NCBI RefSeq assembly: GCF_003144325.1
Contig: NZ_PENS01000022.1
Location: forward strand, 1 to 36,314
Reading direction: 5' to 3'
DNA from: Proteus terrae
GTDB lineage: Bacteria; Pseudomonadota; Gammaproteobacteria; Enterobacterales; Enterobacteriaceae
DNA length: 36,314 nucleotides
This document shows positions 29,562-36,314 of the stretch, one piece after another. A program made the translations under genes and the position numbers. Each line of letters starts with the position of its first letter. Position 1 is the first letter of the stretch. Under the pieces are notes generated by a model. That model made no database searches. It saw only the letters and a list, made by a program, of their open reading frames with translations, and was not told the DNA's origin.

Positions 29562-29972
29562 ATGAAAGCGTATTTGATGATTGTTGCACTGTTATATTCT
29601 TCTGCGCTTTTTGCAGAAAACAAGACTGAAAACATGGTTGTTCATGATAAATATTGCTCTTCGCCAGAGCAAACAATGGATGAGGTTTTTGAAAGTGGGG
29701 CGCTAACCTATTGTGTTTATGCTGGTTTTTCAATTGCAGATGCTTATAAAAAATATGTCAGTGAGCATGATGAGGATTATCTTGTAAAAACCATTAAGGT
29801 GAACAATAACATCCAAAAAGAATATACGAAAGATGATGTTGTTGTTGATTATAAATGGGAAAGCCCAAAGAAATTGATGATAGAACAACAGTTTTCAGGT
29901 GGCTTTACGGAGTTTTTGCTAGAAGAAGATAAGAAAGGCACTAAAATTACAATTACGGGACATCCGGATTAA
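29562..29972 (+). CDS. Small exported protein of unknown function
   Basis: 136 residues, not recognised. A signal peptide (MKAYLMIVALLYSSALFA, likely cut before ENK) sends it to the periplasm or beyond. The mature protein is about 118 residues, acidic, with two cysteines (KYCSS and LTYCVY) 19 apart that could form one disulphide, a probable helix in between and after (ADAYKKYVSEHDED), and a beta-rich C-terminal half ending in KITITGHPD. AAAGG lies six bases before the ATG and it has its own terminator, so it is an independent unit. It occupies the place where osmB lies in E. coli but does not resemble OsmB. No neighbouring gene suggests its role. Confidence 0.75.
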   Translation: MKAYLMIVALLYSSALFAENKTENMVVHDKYCSSPEQTMDEVFESGALTYCVYAGFSIADAYKKYVSEHDEDYLVKTIKVNNNIQKEYTKDDVVVDYKWESPKKLMIEQQFSGGFTEFLLEEDKKGTKITITGHPD

Positions 29973-30007
29973 TAATCAGTCAAACAGAGAAGTCTATAAG
30001 CAAGATT

Positions 30008-30033
30008 ATAGGTGACAATGTCACCTATTTTTT
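30008..30033 (+). terminator. Intrinsic terminator after the small exported protein
   Basis: A nine-pair perfect stem (ATAGGTGAC / GTCACCTAT) with an AAT loop, then six T residues. Its 13-base core GTGACAATGTCAC is the same as in the hairpin at 28326-28345. Confidence 0.9.
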
Positions 30034-30043
30034 GTATTTCATT

Positions 30044-30592
30044 TTATTCTTTCTCATCTATTTTTAGATATTTCACCGGTACTGAAAGCGTTAACCAGAC
30101 CCCATTATCAGCCTGATAAAACTCAAAACCTTCACTAAACATTTTTTCACTGTCCACAGTTAAAACAATAGCTTTTCCATGACGATCACCGACATTCACC
30201 GCTGTTTTATAATCTTGTGAAAGGTGAACATATTGACGACCATTAGGAATTAAACCTTGCTTAAAAATACTATCGATAAAGCGAGTTGCTGTACCGTGAA
30301 AAAGTATTTTAGGGGGAGTAATAGCTTGGTAATCAATTGTGGTTTTAAGCGAGTGGCCTTGAACTGCGCGAATAAAAAGCCCGTCTTCTGAGATAGCAAA
30401 ACGCTTTTTATCATTGGTTTCTACAACGTCTTTAATTAATTCAAGGGTTAGCGCTGTTCCATTTTTCTGTGCTAAAGGGATTAATTTTGATATTTCTCCC
30501 CATCCTTGGTCATCTAACGTTAAACCGATACTTTCAGGGGCGTGACGTAAGATATAACTTAAAAAACGACTAATTTGTACTTTGTCTTTCAT
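30044..30592 (-). CDS. kptA: RNA 2'-phosphotransferase (KptA/Tpt1 family)
   Basis: 182 residues. It moves an internal RNA 2'-phosphate to NAD+, giving ADP-ribose 1'',2''-cyclic phosphate; eukaryotic Tpt1 does this at the end of tRNA splicing. The natural bacterial substrate is unsettled. The N-terminal winged-helix part begins SRFLSYILRHAPE with Arg16-His17; the NAD-binding part shows ILFHGTATRF (His99), RQYVHLS (Arg119, His123) and ENGVWLT-like NGVWLT. The start was set at the ATG at 30590-30592, where it aligns with E. coli KptA; the frame stays open 40 codons further upstream with sequence unlike the family. The ribosome site is weak (GGATT). It is separated from rnb by a terminator. Confidence 0.93.
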   Translation of the reverse strand: MKDKVQISRFLSYILRHAPESIGLTLDDQGWGEISKLIPLAQKNGTALTLELIKDVVETNDKKRFAISEDGLFIRAVQGHSLKTTIDYQAITPPKILFHGTATRFIDSIFKQGLIPNGRQYVHLSQDYKTAVNVGDRHGKAIVLTVDSEKMFSEGFEFYQADNGVWLTLSVPVKYLKIDEKE

Positions 30593-30712
30593 TGATTTAA
30601 TCCATTTATTAACTATTAAATTTATAATGCAAGAGAAAATCCCCATGCAACATAAAAATATTTCCTTTCTTTTTAATGCTCTTTTTATCACTAATTTAAA
30701 AATGAGAGACAT

Positions 30713-30746
30713 AAAAAAAGCTGATAGCTCAAAACGAGCTATCAGC
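30713..30746 (-). terminator. Intrinsic terminator after rnb
   Basis: GCTGATAGCTC pairs perfectly with GAGCTATCAGC around a five-base loop; seven T residues follow on the minus strand. It ends the rnb transcript ahead of kptA. Confidence 0.94.
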
Positions 30747-30772
30747 CTTATTGTATATCGATTTAAGTCCTA

Positions 30773-32719
30773 TTAGATAGGACGAGCTACGATATTACGA
30801 GTTTCTAGTTTTACATCTTCGATACGAACAGGAATGACATCATTGAGTTTATACGCGGTTTCGCCTTTCACAATGACAGTACCTGTCTCTTGGCTACATT
30901 GGATTTCATCACGTACAGCATGTAAGAATGGTGCAGGAATAAAGGCTACAGCACCATTTTCAACTAGGCGAACACGAACACCACCACGAGTAATATCGAT
31001 AATTTCTGCATTAAATGGTGTTTCAGTGCCAGCAAAAGGTTTTAAGAAACGTGCATATAACCAATCACCCACATCACGTTCAGCCATTCGGTTAGCACGG
31101 CGACGCTCTGCAATACGAATGCCATCTTCTTCTTGCGGTTTTTCAGCGCTTTCTTTGCTGATAATCGCTTTGAGTAAACGGTGATTTAAAATATCACTGT
31201 ATTTACGAATTGGTGATGTCCATGTCGCATAGGCTTCTAACCCCAAGCCAAAGTGAGGGCCTGGCTCTGCTTTGATTTCAGCAAAGTTCTGGAAGCGACG
31301 AATACGGCTATCAAGGAATTGATTTGGCTGATTATCAAGTTCACGACGCAATTGGCAGAAACCTTCAAGCGTTAACAAACTTTCAGATGTCGTTTCAATA
31401 CCGTTATCTTTTAAGGTTTGTACGACTTGATCGATATAAAGTGGATCAAAGCCTGTATGAACGTTGTAAACGCCAAAGCCTAAGTTTTTCGCCAGCACTT
31501 TTGCAGCACAGATATTGGCGGTGATCATCGCTTCTTCAACAATGCGGTTTGCGATACGGCGTTTTTCTGCCACGATATCTAAAACATTGCCGCCTTCGTC
31601 AAGAATAAAACGGTAATCAGGACGTTCTTTAAAGACCAGAGCATGTTTTTCACGCCATTCATGACGTTTTTCACACATCTCTTTTAATAATATTACTTGC
31701 TCATGAACCATTTCATTTTCAGGTTGCCATTGTGAGTTTTCACTTTCTAACCAATCTGAAATGTTGTCATAAACCAGCTTAGCTTTTGATTCTACCCATG
31801 CAGAGTAAAAGTGAATATCTTCAAGCAGAGCACCATCTTCAGTGATGCTGACTTGGCAAACTAATGCAGGGCGTTTTTCATTGGGACGTAATGAACAAAT
31901 GTTATCTGACAATTCGCGAGGTAGCATCGGGATATTAAAGCCCGGTAGATAATTAGTCAGCGCACGTTGTGCTGCAATCTTATCTAATTCACTATTTGGC
32001 AGGATATAAGCTGTTGGATCGGCGATTGCGATAAATAGCGTTAATTGACCGTTCTCTTCTTTACGAATAAAGAGCGCGTCATCCATATCTTCTGTTGATG
32101 CACTATCAATAGTGACAAAGGATAGAGAAGTCAGGTCTTCACGAGGCAAAGTATCATGTAATGTCAGCGCTTCGTTACCCATTTCAGGCGCATCACGTTC
32201 AAGTTGATGACGCATTAAGGTTACCCACCAAGGTGCAAAGTGATCATCTTTATCCGTGATATAGTCGGTTATTTCTGCCTGAAAACCTTTATCACCTTTA
32301 TTAAGAGGATGACGACGCATTACAGCAACGGCCCAATCTTGATCAACAAAGCTATGCGTTAAACCTTGGGCAGGACGGCAAGGAATAGTATCTTTTAAAA
32401 GAGGGTGGTCTGGAATTATCCACAGACGGTTATCACCTTCTTTTTTCTGAATACGGCCGACAAAACGCGTTAAGAAAGGTTCGACTAATTCTTCGGGTTC
32501 AACCGACTCTTTATCGCCGTTTGTATGAACGGCTGCAATAACTCGGTCGCCGTGCATCACTTTTTTCATTTGCGGAGGGGGAATAAAATAGCTTTTCTGA
32601 CCATCAACTTCAAGGAAGCCAAAGCCTTTATCTGTTCCCTTTACAAGGCCTTCCACGCGCGGTGTCTGGGCATGGAGTTGCTGTTTTAGCTGTGCAAGCA
32701 GCGGATTGTCTTGAAACAT
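30773..32719 (-). CDS. rnb: Exoribonuclease II
   Basis: RNase II, 648 residues, a 3'-5' processive exoribonuclease in mRNA decay. Two N-terminal cold-shock domains (about 1-170, [25 protein letters not shown]) precede the RNB catalytic domain with the metal aspartates in [15 protein letters not shown] (Asp205, Asp211, Asp213, Asp214) and the [13 protein letters not shown] segment, then a C-terminal S1 domain (about 560-645). The ATG at 32717-32719 was chosen because [15 protein letters not shown] is the exact E. coli start; 25 further codons are open upstream but not family-like. GGA lies eight bases before it. Here it is next to nth, unlike E. coli. Confidence 0.97.
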   Translation of the reverse strand: MFQDNPLLAQLKQQLHAQTPRVEGLVKGTDKGFGFLEVDGQKSYFIPPPQMKKVMHGDRVIAAVHTNGDKESVEPEELVEPFLTRFVGRIQKKEGDNRLWIIPDHPLLKDTIPCRPAQGLTHSFVDQDWAVAVMRRHPLNKGDKGFQAEITDYITDKDDHFAPWWVTLMRHQLERDAPEMGNEALTLHDTLPREDLTSLSFVTIDSASTEDMDDALFIRKEENGQLTLFIAIADPTAYILPNSELDKIAAQRALTNYLPGFNIPMLPRELSDNICSLRPNEKRPALVCQVSITEDGALLEDIHFYSAWVESKAKLVYDNISDWLESENSQWQPENEMVHEQVILLKEMCEKRHEWREKHALVFKERPDYRFILDEGGNVLDIVAEKRRIANRIVEEAMITANICAAKVLAKNLGFGVYNVHTGFDPLYIDQVVQTLKDNGIETTSESLLTLEGFCQLRRELDNQPNQFLDSRIRRFQNFAEIKAEPGPHFGLGLEAYATWTSPIRKYSDILNHRLLKAIISKESAEKPQEEDGIRIAERRRANRMAERDVGDWLYARFLKPFAGTETPFNAEIIDITRGGVRVRLVENGAVAFIPAPFLHAVRDEIQCSQETGTVIVKGETAYKLNDVIPVRIEDVKLETRNIVARPI

Positions 32720-32832
32720 ATTTTTCCGGAAAGTCGGCAGTTTTAATAATAAAAAGTGGGCAATAGTTTTATTCGATTGTGTGTAGTGACGCAAGCAATA
32801 TGCATCAGAAAAACAGACAAATCGGCAAAAAA

Positions 32833-33471
32833 TTATTCAGGATCTGTTTTTTCTTTAAATTCACAAAGATCTTCAATAATACAAGAGCCACACCGTGGTT
32901 TTCGTGCAATACAGGTATAACGACCATGAAGAATAAGCCAATGGTGGCAATCAACTTTAAATTCGGCTGGAACAACCTTTAACAGTTTTTGTTCGACTTC
33001 ATTGACATTTTTACCCGGGGCGAAACCTGTGCGATTACTCACTCTAAAGATATGCGTATCGACAGCGATTGTTGGCCAACCAAATGCTGTGTTTAAAACG
33101 ACATTTGCTGTTTTACGACCGACGCCGGGTAAGGCTTCTAGGGCTTCTCTGTTTTCAGGAACTTCGCTGTTATGTTTATCGACTAAGATTTGGCACGTCT
33201 TAATCACATTTTCAGCTTTAGTATTATATAGACCAATGGTTTTAATGTATTTCTTAAGACCATCGACGCCTAAAGTTAGTATCGCCTGCGGTGTATTGGC
33301 AACAGGGTAAAGCTTAGCTGTTGCCTTATTAACACTCACATCGGTGGCTTGTGCAGAGAGTAATACGGAGATCAATAGTTCAAACGGAGAGTCAAATTTT
33401 AGCTCTGTCGTTGGTTGCGGATTGTCATCACGCAACCGAGTTAGAATTTCAATACGTTTTGCTTGATTCAT
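32833..33471 (-). CDS. nth: Endonuclease III
   Basis: Nth, 212 residues, a DNA glycosylase and AP lyase removing oxidised pyrimidines. The helix-hairpin-helix with the catalytic Lys120 ([12 protein letters not shown]) and Asp138 (VDTHIFR) is intact, as is the [4Fe-4S] ligand set Cys187, Cys194, Cys197 and Cys203. The ATG at 33469-33471 gives [14 protein letters not shown] as in E. coli; a GTG three codons earlier is also in frame. The gap to the rsxE stop is 12 bases, so nth is the last gene of the rsx transcript, as in E. coli. Confidence 0.97.
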   Translation of the reverse strand: MNQAKRIEILTRLRDDNPQPTTELKFDSPFELLISVLLSAQATDVSVNKATAKLYPVANTPQAILTLGVDGLKKYIKTIGLYNTKAENVIKTCQILVDKHNSEVPENREALEALPGVGRKTANVVLNTAFGWPTIAVDTHIFRVSNRTGFAPGKNVNEVEQKLLKVVPAEFKVDCHHWLILHGRYTCIARKPRCGSCIIEDLCEFKEKTDPE

Positions 33472-33483
33472 TATGCTCACAAA

Positions 33484-34188
33484 TTAATTTTTAACGATAT
33501 GACTACCACAGCCTTGTTCTTTTTCGTAAGTTTTAGTTGTCGAAGCGCTGCGCTTTTTCTGTCTTTCATCAATTAGGTATTTTGCTGCTAACATAAAGCC
33601 TAAGCCGATAAAAGCACCTGGTGGCAAAATAGCAAGTAAGAAGGGTGAGTCTAAATGCACTATCTCAACTCTTAATACTTGAGCCCATTCACCTAATAGT
33701 AAATCAGCCCCGTCAAATAATGTACCGTTACCTAATACTTCACGTATGGCACCTAAAACAAAGAGTGCCGCAGTTGCACCTAATCCCATCGCTAGACCAT
33801 CAATAGCAGAAGGAAAAACTTCATTCTTAGCCGCAAAAGCTTCAGCACGACCAATAACAATACAGTTAGTGACGATCAATGGAATGAAGATCCCTAAAGA
33901 TTGATATAAGCCATAGGCGTATGCGTTGATCAGTAATTGCACAGCACTGACGACTGACGCAATTATCATAACATAAATTGGGATACGAATTTCAGAAGGA
34001 ACCCAACGACGTAAGCTAGAAACGGCCACATTTGTGCAAAATAGGACTAATGTTGTCGCAAGACCTAAGCCTAAGGCGTTTGTTGCTGTTGAGGAAACCG
34101 CCAGTAAAGGGCACAACCCAAGTAATTGCACTAAAGCTGAGTTATTTTTCCATAACCCTTGAGAAAAGAGCTCTTTAATTGAGTTCAT
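33484..34188 (-). CDS. rsxE: Electron transport complex subunit RsxE
   Basis: 234-residue inner-membrane subunit of the Rsx (Rnf-like) complex, with about six membrane helices ([59 protein letters not shown] and others). In E. coli the complex keeps the SoxR iron-sulphur cluster reduced. The two membrane-buried cysteines (GLCPLL, VTNCIV) are conserved with RsxA/RsxE-type subunits. The ATG at 34186-34188 matches the family start and lies one base after the rsxG stop; an in-frame GTG five codons earlier is rejected. Confidence 0.96.
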   Translation of the reverse strand: MNSIKELFSQGLWKNNSALVQLLGLCPLLAVSSTATNALGLGLATTLVLFCTNVAVSSLRRWVPSEIRIPIYVMIIASVVSAVQLLINAYAYGLYQSLGIFIPLIVTNCIVIGRAEAFAAKNEVFPSAIDGLAMGLGATAALFVLGAIREVLGNGTLFDGADLLLGEWAQVLRVEIVHLDSPFLLAILPPGAFIGLGFMLAAKYLIDERQKKRSASTTKTYEKEQGCGSHIVKN

Positions 34189-34189
34189 A

Positions 34190-34816
34190 TTAATTTGCCT
34201 CACAGACAGAGAGTGTATCCAGTTTCTCTGGTAAAGATTGTATTAACCACGCAGTACGCTTTGATGAGTTGACGACAGCACGAGGGGTGATCGTCGCACC
34301 CGTAAATTGATCAAAATCGCCACCATCTTTTTTTACTGCCCAGTGCGGATCGTTTTCACTGGAAATGAATCTATTACTCAGTGTTGTGATCCAATCCGAA
34401 ATGCGTGTTTCAATTTTATCACCTAGCCCCGGTGTTTCATTATGAGCAGTAACACGCACACCAAGGACATTCCCTTTAAAGTCAGCACCTACAAGAAGCT
34501 CAATGGCGCCTGAATATCCATCGGGTGCAGTAGATTCTAACGCGGCAGCAACAGGTTTACCGTCTAAACGGGCAACATACAGTTTATGGGGCTTGGTATT
34601 ACCTAATTCTGGTGCTGTAAGAAGATAACAATCTTCAGAAAGCGAATTGTTATACATCGCTTTGGGGATCACTTGATCCAATAATTTTTGTTTCTCTAAG
34701 GCAACTTGCTCTGCAATGGTATCTGCAGTGAGGTGATAGACCACGGCAGTTAAGCCTGTAGTACAAGCAGCAAAGATAGCTAATGTGAGTCCATGGCGTT
34801 TTAAGATTTCGATCAT
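34190..34816 (-). CDS. rsxG: Electron transport complex subunit RsxG
   Basis: 208 residues, one N-terminal membrane helix (about 7-27) and a periplasmic FMN domain. The flavin-attachment threonine is Thr175 in [22 protein letters not shown] and the [12 protein letters not shown] segment are also present. The second of two adjacent ATGs (34814-34816) was chosen because AAGGAG then lies six to seven bases upstream; using the first (34819) would add one Met. The frame is open about 40 codons further into rsxD, but that is not translated as RsxG. It follows rsxD after 16 bases. Confidence 0.96.
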   Translation of the reverse strand: MIEILKRHGLTLAIFAACTTGLTAVVYHLTADTIAEQVALEKQKLLDQVIPKAMYNNSLSEDCYLLTAPELGNTKPHKLYVARLDGKPVAAALESTAPDGYSGAIELLVGADFKGNVLGVRVTAHNETPGLGDKIETRISDWITTLSNRFISSENDPHWAVKKDGGDFDQFTGATITPRAVVNSSKRTAWLIQSLPEKLDTLSVCEAN

Positions 34817-34832
34817 CATTTTCTCCTTAGCA

Positions 34833-35909
34833 TTAATGTCCGTAAACACGAGGGCGTGTATAGCTATCAATAAGAGGTACAGCGATATTGGCAAGTAATA
34901 CAGAGAAAGCAACGGCATCTGGATACCCGCCATAAACACGGATAACCCAAACTAATAAACCAATTATTCCTGCATAGATTAAACGACCTTTAGGTGTTGT
35001 TGAGGCGCTAACCGGATCAGTGGCAATAAAAAATGCCCCTAGCATGGTCGCTCCAGAGAAAATTTGTAATAGTGGTTGTGAGTAACGTGTAGGATCAATG
35101 CCCCAGCTAATAACCGAGCATAGTGCTAATACAGAAATCATCGCAACAGGGATATGCCAGCTAATAATACGTTTATAAAGCAAAATTAATCCACCAGCTA
35201 AATAAGCTACATTCACCCATTGCCAGCCAATACCCGCAAATTCACCTTGTAAAATAGGTGTCGCTAACACTTCATCAATTGAGTGAGTTAATAAGCCCGT
35301 TTTAAAACTATCAAGAGGCGTTGCTTGTGTAATACCATCAACAGAGCGTCTTAAATCTTCAAGTGTTAAGCCAGATGATGTATGTCCCGTAAAGAAGATA
35401 CTTAAACTATCCATTACATTGTAAGAGACAGTTTGTAATTCAACTGGTGGCATCCATGATGTCATTTGTACTGGGAATGAGATAAGTAAAACCACATAAC
35501 CCACCATTGCTGGATTAAATGGATTTTGTCCTAAGCCACCATAAATATGTTTTGCGATAACAATGGCAACAAAAGTACCTAAGACAATGATCCACCACGG
35601 TGCTAGAGGTGGAATACTAATGGCGAGTAATACGCCTGTTAGTAGCGCTGAGTTGTCTTTCAGATACAATAAAGGGTCTTCTTTTTTGAGTTTTACGCAG
35701 AGTGTTTCAGTCACAAGCGCTACGATAATCGCTAACACAATTTGATAAATGGTTCCTAGGCCAAAAAAATAGATCTGGCTTAAGATCCCTGGTAGTGTTG
35801 CTAATGTTACCCATAGCATAACTTGGCTGGTGGACTGTTGATTATGCGTAAAAGGTGAACTCGCAATTTTTAATTTACTATTGTTATTTTGTATTGGTCT
35901 GAATTTCAT
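34833..35909 (-). CDS. rsxD: Electron transport complex subunit RsxD
   Basis: 358-residue inner-membrane subunit with about eight to ten helices. Family landmarks include [36 protein letters not shown] and [15 protein letters not shown]. The FMN threonine is expected at Thr197 in the ITQATPLD motif (Thr187 in E. coli). It is slightly longer than the E. coli protein because of a ten-residue N-terminal difference ([10 protein letters not shown]). It begins six bases after the rsxC stop. Confidence 0.96.
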   Translation of the reverse strand: MKFRPIQNNNSKLKIASSPFTHNQQSTSQVMLWVTLATLPGILSQIYFFGLGTIYQIVLAIIVALVTETLCVKLKKEDPLLYLKDNSALLTGVLLAISIPPLAPWWIIVLGTFVAIVIAKHIYGGLGQNPFNPAMVGYVVLLISFPVQMTSWMPPVELQTVSYNVMDSLSIFFTGHTSSGLTLEDLRRSVDGITQATPLDSFKTGLLTHSIDEVLATPILQGEFAGIGWQWVNVAYLAGGLILLYKRIISWHIPVAMISVLALCSVISWGIDPTRYSQPLLQIFSGATMLGAFFIATDPVSASTTPKGRLIYAGIIGLLVWVIRVYGGYPDAVAFSVLLANIAVPLIDSYTRPRVYGH

Positions 35910-35915
35910 CTGTGA

Positions 35916-36314
35916 TTAATCCAAGGTAACTTCTTCTTTAGCTCGACGTTGTTCGGCTTCTTTTTTCGCTTTTACTCTGGCAATAGCGGCAGCGACAGCA
36001 GCTTTGCGTGGGTCGGATTCTTCCGCTTCAACATTTTGCGTAGGCGTTTCATCAATTGTTGTTTTTGCCTGAGCTTCTTTCTTTGCTTTTACTCTGGCAA
36101 TAGCGGCAGCAACGGCGGCTTTGCGTGGGTCGACTTCTTCTGTTTCAGCATTTTGAATAGGAGCTTCTACAGTTGAAGATGTCTCAGAAGCTTGCTGTGC
36201 TTTTTTAGCTTTAGCTCTGGCAATAGCGGCAGCAACGGCGGCTTTGCGTGGGTCGACTTCTTCTGTTTCAGCATTTTGAACAGGAGCTTCTACAGTTGAA
36301 GATGTTTCAGAAGC
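35916..36314 (-). CDS. rsxC: Electron transport complex subunit RsxC, C-terminal part (partial)
   Basis: The last 132 residues of RsxC; the gene continues past the window end. RsxC is the soluble iron-sulphur/NADH-interacting subunit; its cluster and NADH domains lie outside the window. What is visible is the alanine- and lysine-rich C-terminal tail built of repeats around [18 protein letters not shown], three copies here, spaced 41 and 39 residues. This tail is variable in repeat number among Enterobacterales. The stop is a TAA at 35916-35918. Confidence 0.95.
   Translation of the reverse strand, partial: ASETSSTVEAPVQNAETEEVDPRKAAVAAAIARAKAKKAQQASETSSTVEAPIQNAETEEVDPRKAAVAAAIARVKAKKEAQAKTTIDETPTQNVEAEESDPRKAAVAAAIARVKAKKEAEQRRAKEEVTLD
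36004..36303 (-). repeat. Tandem repeats in the rsxC 3' end
   Basis: Units of 123 and 117 bases. The two copies nearest the window edge are nearly identical over about 60 bases (36127-36186 against 36250-36309, two differences seen), which suggests recent duplication. The innermost copy is more diverged in its linker ([15 protein letters not shown] in place of [15 protein letters not shown]). Confidence 0.9.

Noticed and set aside
30593-30712. 40-residue hydrophobic extension of KptA
   Set aside because: KptA is a soluble enzyme and aligns from the ATG at 30592; the extension resembles AT-rich non-coding sequence.
32720-32794. 25-residue N-terminal extension of RNase II
   Set aside because: The sequence from 32719 matches the E. 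coli start exactly; the extension has no family similarity.
34817-34939. Longer RsxG starting inside rsxD
   Set aside because: It would overlap rsxD by over 100 bases and lacks a ribosome site, while AAGGAG precedes the ATG pair at 34816-34819.
35949-36176. 75-residue plus-strand reading frame opposite rsxC
   Set aside because: It is the complement of the RsxC repeats and its Phe/Cys/Ser-rich repeats mirror them.
36004-36314. CRISPR-like repeat array at the window end
   Set aside because: The repeats are in-frame coding repeats of 117-123 bases in rsxC, not short repeats with unique spacers.

Overview
The window is about 36 kb of AT-rich chromosomal DNA from a gammaproteobacterium of the order Enterobacterales, most likely Proteus or a close relative in the Morganellaceae. 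That placement is inferred from three things: proteins closely resembling their E. coli counterparts, low GC content, and a gene order that follows the E. coli trp-topA-cysB-acnA-ribA-pyrF segment with extra genes inserted. No mobile element, CRISPR array, rRNA or tRNA was found.

Left part (1-7900): the end of an unidentified plus-strand gene, a small BON-domain lipoprotein gene, then the complete tryptophan biosynthesis operon on the minus strand (trpL-trpE-trpG-trpD-trpCF-trpB-trpA). The operon has a recognisable TrpR operator and promoter, a leader peptide with three tryptophans and an intrinsic attenuator. trpG and trpD are separate genes, while trpC and trpF are fused. Divergently from it run rnm and yciO, then, after a hairpin-rich gap, rluB.

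Middle (10900-24900): btuR-yciK (minus), sohB (plus), yciN (minus), topA, sodC and cysB (plus), and acnA (plus). Placed among these are an unrecognised lipoprotein gene (10955-11902), a minus-strand gene whose product loosely resembles the Evf virulence-factor family (20168-20998), and an orphan nlpA (24020-24835). The sohB-yciN gap holds a strong minus-strand terminator about 330 bases beyond yciN, which points to a small RNA or a long 3' UTR.

Right part (25000-36314): ribA (minus), pgpB, the lapA-lapB-pyrF-yciH group (plus), a small exported protein of unknown function, then on the minus strand kptA, rnb, nth and the rsxE-G-D-C electron-transport genes. rsxC runs off the window and shows its tandem C-terminal repeats. 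The rnb/nth junction joins two segments that lie apart in E. coli.

Most of the window is conserved housekeeping sequence. The parts least explained by known biology are the three unrecognised genes inserted into conserved neighbourhoods, the candidate RNA between sohB and yciN, and the structured leader before rluB. I found no convincing multi-gene novel system.
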